Source of the DNA: an uncultured Eubacterium sp.
Lineage (GTDB): Bacteria > Bacillota > Clostridia > Peptostreptococcales > Anaerovoracaceae
DNA: 5,073 bases
Direction of reading: 5' to 3'
Assembly: GCA_947367725.1 (NCBI GenBank)
Contig: CANBFZ010000173.1
Span: 1-5,073, forward strand
This document shows positions 1 through 5,073 of this stretch, in pieces. Below the pieces are notes generated by a model. The model was not told the origin of the DNA. It searched no databases and saw only the letters and a program-made list of their open reading frames with translations. A program made the translations under genes and the position numbers. Position 1 is the first letter of the stretch. The number at the start of each line of letters is the position of its first letter.

Positions 1-639
1 TATACCTTACTGGCATTTAACGTGTTCTCACTGCCCTTCTGCAATGTTAAATTACATACTGTTCCTGCTCCCAGCATATTTACCGGCGAAGTGTTTCTTA
101 CACCAGTAGAAGGCATATCAATCCGAACCCCTGCTAGTGTAATGTTAGCCGTAATGCCTTCCTTTATCTCAATATTATTACCAGTAAATCCTTCAATCTT
201 ATTTTTGATGACAAGTGGCGTACTACTCGTAATCAGCAGTGTAGTCCCTGAAAACTCATAATCTTTGCCTGCTTCGCCACCGGTAACGAGAAAAGCTCCA
301 GTGCCTGCTTCATCGGCAAGTGCCTGCATTCTTGTAGATTTAGAAGTAGTTTTCTCCTCTTCTTCTGCAATTTCCGCATCAGCAGGTTCCTTCGCAATGG
401 AATCTCTATCACTGCCAGATGCAGAGATCTTATCATCGGTTTCTATTCTTCCTTCTTCATCTGTGATCAGATCACCCTCTACAATTCCGCCTTCAATTAC
501 ATGATCTGGCAGATCAATCGCATAGGTCTGACCCCCCCCCCAGCGATTTTTCCGAAGCGATCAAGCCTCCTCCAAACGCAGAGAGAACGAAGAATAGGCA
601 TAACACGCGAGCGAATGCTTTCTTGTTATACTTTTTCAT
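1..639 (-). CDS. Second surface protein, paralog of the large gene; 5' part only, frame broken at a G10 tract (phase-OFF or frameshifted)
   Basis: The ATG at 637-639 follows GAGGAGG by 8 nt. The frame reads through a signal peptide (K-rich start, hydrophobic core with LCLFFVLSAFGGGL) into ten G, then stops at TGA 514-516 after 41 residues. With nine G the frame would continue as QTYAIDLPDH and stay open to the window edge, giving 212 residues in all, so the rest of the gene lies beyond position 1. That continuation has an acidic linker (about 41-110) and then a region matching the head of the neighbouring gene: GITANITLAGVRI (161-173) against GVTANLTLKGVNI, and SPVNMLGAGTVCNLTL (184-199) against SPINLWGAGAACNITL. 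The signal peptides also align residue for residue. A gene caller may wrongly start it at the internal ATG 327-329, which has no ribosome binding site. Alternatives to reversible OFF are a fixed pseudogene, a sequencing error, or slippage at the tract making some full-length product. Confidence 0.85.
532..541 (-). repeat. G10 homopolymer tract breaking the reading frame (candidate phase-variation tract)
   Basis: Ten consecutive G on the coding strand fall at codons 33-36 of the partial paralog. Lengths of 9, 12 or 6 would put the signal peptide in frame with the downstream open region; the observed 10 leads to a stop at 514-516. Everything else needed for expression is intact: consensus promoter, strong ribosome binding site, good signal peptide and an open downstream frame with clear homology. 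Long G tracts near the start of surface-protein genes are the classical substrate of slipped-strand phase variation. They are also prone to miscalling, so the length needs confirmation. Confidence 0.75.
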
Positions 640-647
640 TCGGTTTG

Positions 648-654
648 CCTCCTC
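648..654 (-). promoter_or_regulatory. Strong ribosome binding site of the paralog
   Basis: GAGGAGG on the minus strand lies 8 nt before the ATG at 637-639. It decides the start against the longer in-frame extension that reaches back to 726, most of which lies in the leader and has no such site. Confidence 0.9.
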
Positions 655-663
655 AAACTTCTT

Positions 664-718
664 ACTTTCTATCAGCGGCTCCACGCAAAGAGCCGTAAAG
701 TGACAAAAATAACACTTT
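664..718 (-). promoter_or_regulatory. Structured 5' leader of the paralog, with mutually exclusive hairpins
   Basis: In the minus-strand transcript, AAAGTG (718-713) can pair with CACTTT (702-697) around a 10-nt loop. The same CACTTT segment can instead pair over 5 bp with AAAGT (668-664), enclosing a second hairpin CGGCTC/GAGCCG (695-690 with 681-676). The two states exclude each other, and the second ends about 9 nt before the ribosome binding site. The stems are short, so a regulatory role is a suggestion only. It matches no riboswitch class I recognise. Confidence 0.3.
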
Positions 719-734
719 TTCATCACGTATACAA

Positions 735-763
735 ATTATACTACTCTGCAACAATGTTGTCAA
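735..763 (-). promoter_or_regulatory. Fully consensus sigma-A promoter of the frame-broken paralog
   Basis: On the minus strand, TTGACA (758-763) and TATAAT (735-740) both match consensus perfectly and are separated by 17 bp. Transcription should begin near 728, giving a leader of about 88 nt. So strong a promoter on a gene whose frame is currently broken argues that the gene is switched off at the coding level and is not a decayed remnant. Confidence 0.9.
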
Positions 764-798
764 GGTGCTGAAAAATCAACGGTTACATCCTTTTCTTC

Positions 799-815
799 CT
801 AACCACCTTCTAACC
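799..815. repeat. CTAACC direct repeat upstream of the paralog promoter
   Basis: CTAACC occurs at 799-804 and 810-815, an 11-bp period (about one helical turn), 35 bp upstream of the -35 box; GGTTA at 781-785 is an inverted partner. A CTAACC also lies on the minus strand upstream of the large gene's promoter (plus GGTTAG, 4985-4990). This could be a binding site for a shared regulator, but the motif is short. Confidence 0.25.
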
Positions 816-848
816 ATTCTGCAAAAATCGAACACGCAGTCACTGACA

Positions 849-886
849 AAAAGACTGCCACATGATAGAATCTGTGGCAGTCTTTT
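849..886 (-). terminator. Rho-independent terminator of the large surface-protein gene
   Basis: A perfect 14-bp inverted repeat (AAAAGACTGCCACA at 849-862, TGTGGCAGTCTTTT at 873-886) encloses a 10-nt loop. On the minus strand the stem ends in five T (848-852). It begins 7 nt after the TAA stop, so it should end the transcript of the large gene and insulate the downstream paralog, which has its own promoter. The T run on the plus strand is shorter, but weak bidirectional action is possible. Confidence 0.92.
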
Positions 887-892
887 GTTCCA

Positions 893-3800
893 TTATTTAG
901 CGTTCGTTTTCTTTCTCATTCCAAACACTGCTGCACCAAACGCAAGAACTGCTGCTGCAAGTGCTGCGATCCAGACAATCATATTGGCTGTATCCCCAGT
1001 TTTTGGAATCCACCAAGGCAGTTCATCCGTATCTACCGGTTCATTCTCTTTGAGAATATTTTTGATCTCCTCTGGTGTTTTAATATTCTGATCCGGCTTG
1101 CCGTCTCCATCGGTATCTACATTGGTATCCGGGATGCCATCTCCATCGGTATCTACATTGAGATCTGGGATACCGTCTCCATCGGTATCTACGTTGAGAT
1201 CTGGTTTGCCGTCTCCATCAGTGTCGATATTCAGATCTGGTTTCCCATCTCCATTTTTATCAATATTGAGATCTGGTTTCCCATCTCCATCGGTATCTAC
1301 ATTGAGGTCTGGTTTGCCATCTCCATCCGTATCGATGTCCACATCCGGTTTGCCATCCCCATTCTTATCGATATTGAGATCTGGTTTGCCGTCTCCATCG
1401 GTATCTACGTTGAGATCTGGTTTGCCGTCTCCATCTTTATCAATGTTCAGATCCGGTTTGCCATCTCCATTTTTATCAATATTCAGATCCGGTTTCCCAT
1501 CTCCATCCGTATCTACATTGAGATCTGGTTTGCCGTCTCCATCTTTATCAATATCAAGATCTGGTTTCCCATCTCCGTTGGTATCTTTATTGAGATCTGG
1601 CTTGCCATCCCCATCCGTATCGATGTCCACATCCGGTTTGCCGTCTCCGTCGGTATCTTTATTGAGATCTGGTTTCCCATCTCCGTCGGTATCTACATTG
1701 ACATCCGGCTTGCCATCTCCGTCCTTGTCGATATCAAGATCTGGTTTCCCATCTCCATCCGTATCTTTATTGACATCCGGCTTGCCGTCCCCGTCGGTAT
1801 CGATGTCCACATCTGGTTTCCCATCTCCATCCGTGTCCACATTGATGTCCGGTTTATCGTCTCCGTCGGTATCGATATTGATATCTGGCAATCCGTCATC
1901 GTCAGTATCGATATTGATATCTGGAATGCCATCATCATTGGTATCCTTATTCAGATCTGGATCCAAAATCATCGGTTTGGTTACATTGTATGCAATATCA
2001 ATCGTAGACTGATTTCCGCTCGCATCGGTTACGGTAACACTAACCGTATATTTACCTGGTTCAGAAAGATCAATGCCGCCATTTTTCTTCACTTCTTCTG
2101 TAATATCATTCCCATCCTTATCAAGAATCTTGATATCTGTTTCAGCGGCTTTCACTAATACATCTTCGCCCTTATCATTTTTCACATAAAGCGGCACGCC
2201 TTTTTTTGTTGTGAAAATATACCGATCGTTGATTAAATCTTTCAGCTGAGAAATGGTAACCTTTTCGTCTTTCTTCACTTTCTGATTGATTCTGTCTTTA
2301 AAGAAACCATGCATCGGCCAGCTCTCCGGATCGCCACTGTCCTGGTCAATTCTTTCCCACTTATCCAGTACCAGCTTGTTGCCGTCAATCGGTTGATCCG
2401 GATCGATTTTATCAGGATCCATGTTGCTGATGGTTGGCACTGGTGGATTGATAAACGGGAAGGTATTGACAATGGTGTCAATGGATGGTGTTGGCGGCGG
2501 ATCTTTCTGATCCGGATCCTTAATAACATTCCACGGTACCAGTGTTGCATCGACCGTACTGTCAAGATAGTTAGTGCCACCTGAGTATACTGCCGTTACT
2601 TTAAACTCTCCCGAATCTAATTCCGGTACACGAATATTTCCTTCACCGCCAATTTCATAACCGTCAAAAATGGTAAGCACTTTATCTTTCTCGTCTTTGT
2701 CCTTCCATTCTTTCAAGTCGATCTCAGCACCAACTTTTACCCCGTTAATATAGAACTGCAGTTTACCGTCTGGCAGCTCATAATTCGGAGACTTATCATC
2801 ACCCGGCTGCACACTGTCTGCAACCTGAATATTGGTGATGACCAGTTTTCCGTCTCTCTCTTCTACCTTAATCGCATACTGCGCGTCTACCTTAGAAGGG
2901 ATTTTGTTAATCACCGCCCAACCGGTCGCGCGATGACCCCAATAACTTTCTTTAAAGCCATCCGCATTGGCGTACTGTTTGGAAATCAGCGTAAATTTAT
3001 AAATCCCCGCATCGGAAGGCATCTTATTGCCGCCTCCCGTAGAATGTTCTTCTTCAATCGGCGTTCCATTAATTTTATCATGGCGCTGTACAATAATTTC
3101 GACAAATTCGTTTTTATCTAAAACTCTGCCGTCCGGCGCTGTAATCGACTTTCCTTTTTCTTCCAGATCATAACTAGCAAATGCAGTTCCATCATAATCC
3201 TTTGTCAAATTTGCTACATAGGTCTCTGGCAGCTTAAAGTCGATATACCGCTTCAGAACGGATGTACCACCGCCGTCAGCACCCTCAATATACAGAGGAT
3301 TCAACTGCTTCGTTACCGTTTCGTCCGTGGTTTCATCTATATAGCTATATTTACAGCTAACGGATACATTCTTACCCTTTGCCTCCGCTGGTACCCACAA
3401 ATACAGTTTTCCCTGGTCGAACCTAGACGGTGCGCCATATGCATACTCTGAGCCTGCAATAGTCACATACCAGTCAGAGATGTCAGCCTCTAAAATCTCG
3501 TCACCCTCTGCGCCTGCCAGGTCGATGGTAACCATGAAAACAGCACCACCGTTTTTGTCGTGGGCCACACCTGCACCCCATTTACTCATAAATTTGGAAG
3601 TGCTGGCGCTTCTAACGGAACCGCCTTCAATATATACTTCACCATTGGAACCATTAAAGTCATACTGTCCGCTGCTGGAGCTTGGAAGCAGTGTACCGCC
3701 GGTTACCCGAATGGTACAGCCCGCAGCACTAGTTCCACAGGCGCCGCCAAACGCGCCGCCATGTTCGTAGCCTCTGGAAGTAATATAACCGCCATTGATG

Positions 3801-4882
3801 GTAATATTACCGCAGGTTTTCGTCATTGTATTGGTCGATGCGCCCTGCTGCTTTGCCGTACTGCCGCTGCTCCAGCCTGCGCCAATACCTGCGCCGTGGT
3901 AAGAGCCATAAGCGTGCACTTCCGCATTATGAAACGTCATATTACCACCGCCGCCGCTGCCGCCGCCAGCGCCGATACCGGTACCACAGCTGCTGCTGCC
4001 GCTGTTAGATGCAGTATTGGAATTTGTATTCAATCCTCCAAAGGAATAGGCTTCAATATAACCGCTTTCGAAGGTCATCGTACCTGCTGTTTCTGCCGGA
4101 CCCGCGCCAATTGCTGCTGAATCCGGACCGCCGTAGGCTTTCAAAACAGATGTCCGATCGCCCTTTATGGTCAGGGAAGAACCTTCACCGCAGTGAATCG
4201 CTGCTGCAACACCTGTACACTTTACCTGATTCGTCGTGCCCGACGCCAAAGTAATATTACATGCTGCGCCAGCGCCCCATAGGTTGATCGGAGAATCATT
4301 ATTCGCTTTGGTAATATTAACACCCTTTAAAGTAAGGTTCGCTGTAACGCCTTGCCCCACTCGAATATTCGTTGTAGTGGAGCCTGACAAAGTTAATGGT
4401 CTTGAAGTCAGAATCTGGATATAGGTATTATCCGCACTGACTGTAAAGTCCGTACCCTTTGCGCCGCCTTCAATGGTAAGACCATTGATGACCTCTGTTT
4501 TTACAGCTGGTGCCGGCGTCTCTTCCTCACCATCTGCTGCTGCTTTCATTTTACCTGCGTCCGCACCGTCTCTATTCCGTCCGGTGCTCAGAAACGCATC
4601 CAAACTCATGCCTAGTGTCATACTACTGTCTTCCAGGCCGCCGATTACTTTCGGCGGTTCTTGTAGGCCTGCTGAATGATCCGGTACGCTTTCTGCTGCA
4701 TCGGAATCATCAACAGTGTCTCCGGATACGGTTTCTCCTGTCGCATCAGCACTCTCATCATCTGCAAAAGACAACGAAGCACCCCCCCAATTTTCGAAAG
4801 CGAATAATCCGCCTCCGAAGGAGGAAAACAGGAAAAAGAAACAAAGTATCCAAATGAGTCCTTTTTTGCTTGATTCCTTCAT
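893..4882 (-). CDS. Large sortase-anchored mosaic surface protein with beta-helix-like head and 24 calcium-binding repeats (putative adhesin)
   Basis: A 1329-residue exported protein, predicted to be covalently attached to the cell wall. Domains seen in order: signal peptide (1-40); acidic low-complexity linker (41-128); glycine-rich repetitive head (about 133-430) with recurring IGAG, GAGIGAG and NITINGGYI motifs, typical of right-handed beta-helix/carbohydrate-binding surface modules; YDG-like module starting near KDYDGT (561-566) and ending about 660; Ig-like repeat (about 664-785, ending in VTAVYSGGTNYLDSTV); proline-rich linker (about 789-835); second Ig-like/DUF5011-like module (about 838-967, with GKYTVSVTVTDASGNQ); 24 twelve-residue DxDxDGxxD repeats (980-1267); sortase signal IPKTG (1292-1296), membrane segment (1301-1322) and RKK tail. 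The start is supported by GAGGG 8 nt upstream. It has its own promoter and is followed by a terminator, so it is probably monocistronic. The head has eight cysteines, which is unusual. A G7 tract at codons 32-34 leaves it in frame. Adhesion or polysaccharide binding is inferred; no catalytic motif is evident. Confidence 0.93.
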   Translation of the reverse strand: MKESSKKGLIWILCFFFLFSSFGGGLFAFENWGGASLSFADDESADATGETVSGDTVDDSDAAESVPDHSAGLQEPPKVIGGLEDSSMTLGMSLDAFLSTGRNRDGADAGKMKAAADGEEETPAPAVKTEVINGLTIEGGAKGTDFTVSADNTYIQILTSRPLTLSGSTTTNIRVGQGVTANLTLKGVNITKANNDSPINLWGAGAACNITLASGTTNQVKCTGVAAAIHCGEGSSLTIKGDRTSVLKAYGGPDSAAIGAGPAETAGTMTFESGYIEAYSFGGLNTNSNTASNSGSSSCGTGIGAGGGSGGGGNMTFHNAEVHAYGSYHGAGIGAGWSSGSTAKQQGASTNTMTKTCGNITINGGYITSRGYEHGGAFGGACGTSAAGCTIRVTGGTLLPSSSSGQYDFNGSNGEVYIEGGSVRSASTSKFMSKWGAGVAHDKNGGAVFMVTIDLAGAEGDEILEADISDWYVTIAGSEYAYGAPSRFDQGKLYLWVPAEAKGKNVSVSCKYSYIDETTDETVTKQLNPLYIEGADGGGTSVLKRYIDFKLPETYVANLTKDYDGTAFASYDLEEKGKSITAPDGRVLDKNEFVEIIVQRHDKINGTPIEEEHSTGGGNKMPSDAGIYKFTLISKQYANADGFKESYWGHRATGWAVINKIPSKVDAQYAIKVEERDGKLVITNIQVADSVQPGDDKSPNYELPDGKLQFYINGVKVGAEIDLKEWKDKDEKDKVLTIFDGYEIGGEGNIRVPELDSGEFKVTAVYSGGTNYLDSTVDATLVPWNVIKDPDQKDPPPTPSIDTIVNTFPFINPPVPTISNMDPDKIDPDQPIDGNKLVLDKWERIDQDSGDPESWPMHGFFKDRINQKVKKDEKVTISQLKDLINDRYIFTTKKGVPLYVKNDKGEDVLVKAAETDIKILDKDGNDITEEVKKNGGIDLSEPGKYTVSVTVTDASGNQSTIDIAYNVTKPMILDPDLNKDTNDDGIPDINIDTDDDGLPDINIDTDGDDKPDINVDTDGDGKPDVDIDTDGDGKPDVNKDTDGDGKPDLDIDKDGDGKPDVNVDTDGDGKPDLNKDTDGDGKPDVDIDTDGDGKPDLNKDTNGDGKPDLDIDKDGDGKPDLNVDTDGDGKPDLNIDKNGDGKPDLNIDKDGDGKPDLNVDTDGDGKPDLNIDKNGDGKPDVDIDTDGDGKPDLNVDTDGDGKPDLNIDKNGDGKPDLNIDTDGDGKPDLNVDTDGDGIPDLNVDTDGDGIPDTNVDTDGDGKPDQNIKTPEEIKNILKENEPVDTDELPWWIPKTGDTANMIVWIAALAAAVLAFGAAVFGMRKKTNAK
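896..1009 (-). other. C-terminal sortase sorting signal (IPKTG, membrane segment, RKK tail)
   Basis: The last 38 residues have the three parts of a cell-wall sorting signal: pentapeptide IPKTG (1292-1296), hydrophobic alanine/valine-rich segment (1301-1322) and positive tail RKKTNAK. Sortase is expected to cut between T and G and link the protein to peptidoglycan. The first position is I where L is usual, and the motif follows LPWW, so the context reads LPWWIPKTG. This fits a sortase that accepts the I variant; no sortase gene lies in this window. Confidence 0.9.
1082..1945 (-). repeat. 24 tandem 36-bp repeats encoding DxDxDGxxD calcium-binding units
   Basis: Exactly 24 units of 12 residues, consensus DTDGDGKPDLNV, cover residues 980-1267 with no indel. 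Each unit carries the D-x-D-x-D-G-x-x-D pattern of thrombospondin type 3/calcium-binding repeats, so the stretch probably forms a calcium-stiffened stalk holding the head away from the wall. Units 1-3 and 22-24 diverge most (IPD, LPD, DDK, TNV, QNI), while the interior is homogenised. A higher-order pattern is visible: units 12-20 cycle in threes (ending LNV, LNI, then a DKN unit), and units 4-7 resemble units 9-12. This suggests growth by duplicating multi-unit blocks. A half-unit, DPDLNK, precedes the array. Confidence 0.95.
4763..4882 (-). other. Signal peptide of the large surface protein
   Basis: Residues 1-40. Basic start (MKESSKK), hydrophobic core (LIWILCFFFLFSSF), then a glycine-containing stretch (GGGLFAFENWGGASL) and a plausible signal peptidase I site after SFA at residue 40, just before the acidic DDESAD stretch. 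An earlier cut after LFA at residue 28 is also possible. The paralog at 639 has the same layout, with LC at 13-14, FF at 16-17, FGGGL at 22-26, E at 30 and TYA at 38-40 when read in its G9 frame. The cysteine at residue 14 sits inside the hydrophobic core without a small residue before it, so this is not a lipoprotein signal. Confidence 0.8.
4782..4788 (-). repeat. G7 homopolymer tract, in frame (candidate phase-variation tract)
   Basis: Seven consecutive G on the coding strand span codons 32-34 (W, G, G). The present length keeps the 1329-codon frame open. One extra G would give a stop at TGA 4758-4760, about ten codons on. The tract lies between the hydrophobic core and the likely cleavage site of the signal peptide, the same place as the G10 tract of the paralog. 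Seven is short for a highly mutable tract, so switching here would be expected to be rarer than at G10. Confidence 0.6.
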
Positions 4883-4890
4883 TTTGTATT

Positions 4891-4895
4891 CCCTC
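4891..4895 (-). promoter_or_regulatory. Ribosome binding site of the large surface-protein gene
   Basis: GAGGG, within AAGAGGGAA on the minus strand, lies 8 nt before the ATG at 4880-4882. It fixes the start codon; no other start with a comparable site lies nearby. Confidence 0.85.
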
Positions 4896-4946
4896 TTTTC
4901 ACAATAAGTTCACAAAACAAACATTGCTATAACGTATTTCGAAATT

Positions 4947-4975
4947 ATTTTATTCCTTTTTCTGTTTCTTGTCAA
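4947..4975 (-). promoter_or_regulatory. Sigma-A promoter of the large surface-protein gene
   Basis: On the minus strand, TTGACA (4970-4975) and TAAAAT (4947-4952) are separated by exactly 17 bp. The -35 box is perfect and the -10 box has one mismatch to TATAAT. Transcription should begin near 4940, giving a leader of roughly 57 nt before the ATG. Confidence 0.82.
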
Positions 4976-5073
4976 TAGAAGTTTGGTTAGATTTTTCCAA
5001 AAATTTTCCCATCCAAAAGTCAAACACCTTATTTTTAGCGCTTTTTAATTATCCAAAATGCATCACTTAATCT
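4976..5073. other. Upstream non-coding region, AT-rich, with a small inverted repeat
   Basis: No coding region is apparent between the promoter of the large gene and the window end. An inverted repeat (ATTTTTCCAAAAAT, 4991-5004) lies 15 bp upstream of the -35 box. It could be an operator or just A/T-rich UP-element-like DNA; there is no evidence beyond position and symmetry. Confidence 0.35.

Noticed and set aside
640..726. N-terminal extension of the second gene back to an ATG near 726
   Set aside because: It would put charged and cysteine-rich residues before a good signal peptide and overlaps the leader. The ATG at 637-639 has a GAGGAGG site at ideal spacing.
640..892. Invertible promoter as the switching mechanism
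   Set aside because: No pair of long inverted repeats flanks the consensus promoter. The only strong inverted repeat is the terminator at 849-886, and the 697-718 stem is too short and lies downstream of the start site.
1082..1945. CRISPR array
   Set aside because: The 36-bp periodicity has no unique spacers; the units are contiguous, coding and in frame.
1098..2012. 304-residue plus-strand open frame rich in S, P, L and R
   Set aside because: It lies exactly opposite the 36-bp repeats, whose periodicity (a multiple of three) keeps a stop-free frame on the other strand. It has no sensible composition, and the minus-strand frame is clearly the real gene.
3560..4120. 186-residue plus-strand open frame opposite the head domain
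   Set aside because: It is cysteine/alanine-rich and low in complexity, caused by glycine/alanine codons on the coding strand. No homology or domain pattern is recognisable.
4811..4826. CCTCC-TTC-GGAGG inverted repeat within the large gene's signal-peptide codons
   Set aside because: It is a 5-bp stem with a 3-nt loop, explained by the Ser-Ser-Phe-Gly-Gly codons. The paralog does not conserve it as an inverted repeat.
4841..4843. Conserved Leu-Cys at residues 13-14 as a possible lipobox
   Set aside because: The residue before Cys is Leu, not Gly/Ala/Ser, and the Cys lies inside the hydrophobic core. The large protein has a sortase anchor instead.

Overview
The window looks like accessory cell-surface DNA from a Gram-positive, Bacillota-type (probably clostridial) bacterium. 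The grounds are a C-terminal sortase signal (IPKTG, hydrophobic segment, basic tail), purine-rich Shine-Dalgarno sites at ideal spacing, near-perfect sigma-A promoters with 17-bp spacers, and clostridial-style mosaic surface-protein domains. No species can be named from this sequence alone.

Layout, in the direction of transcription (minus strand). Positions 5073-4883 hold a leader region with a TTGACA-N17-TAAAAT promoter and a GAGGG ribosome binding site. Positions 4882-893 encode one intact 1329-residue wall-anchored protein: signal peptide, acidic linker, glycine-rich beta-helix-like head, YDG-like and Ig-like modules, 24 tandem 12-residue calcium-binding (thrombospondin type 3-like) repeats, then the sortase signal. 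Positions 886-849 are a strong intrinsic terminator. Positions 763-640 carry a fully consensus promoter (TTGACA-N17-TATAAT), a structured 5' leader and a GAGGAGG ribosome binding site. From 639 to the window edge runs the start of a second, paralogous surface protein.

The main discovery candidate is a pair of homopolymeric G tracts. Both paralogs carry one at the same place, just after the hydrophobic core of the signal peptide and before the likely cleavage site at residue 40. In the large gene the tract is G7 and the frame is open. In the second gene it is G10: the frame breaks and a 41-residue peptide results, whereas G9 would join the signal peptide to an open, clearly homologous 176-residue continuation. 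This is the architecture of slipped-strand phase variation, with one adhesin ON and its neighbour OFF. A sequencing error in the homopolymer is the main alternative and must be excluded.

The two genes have separate promoters and are divided by a terminator, so each could switch independently and give up to four surface states. The long plus-strand reading frame opposite the repeats is a by-product of the 36-bp periodicity and is not annotated.
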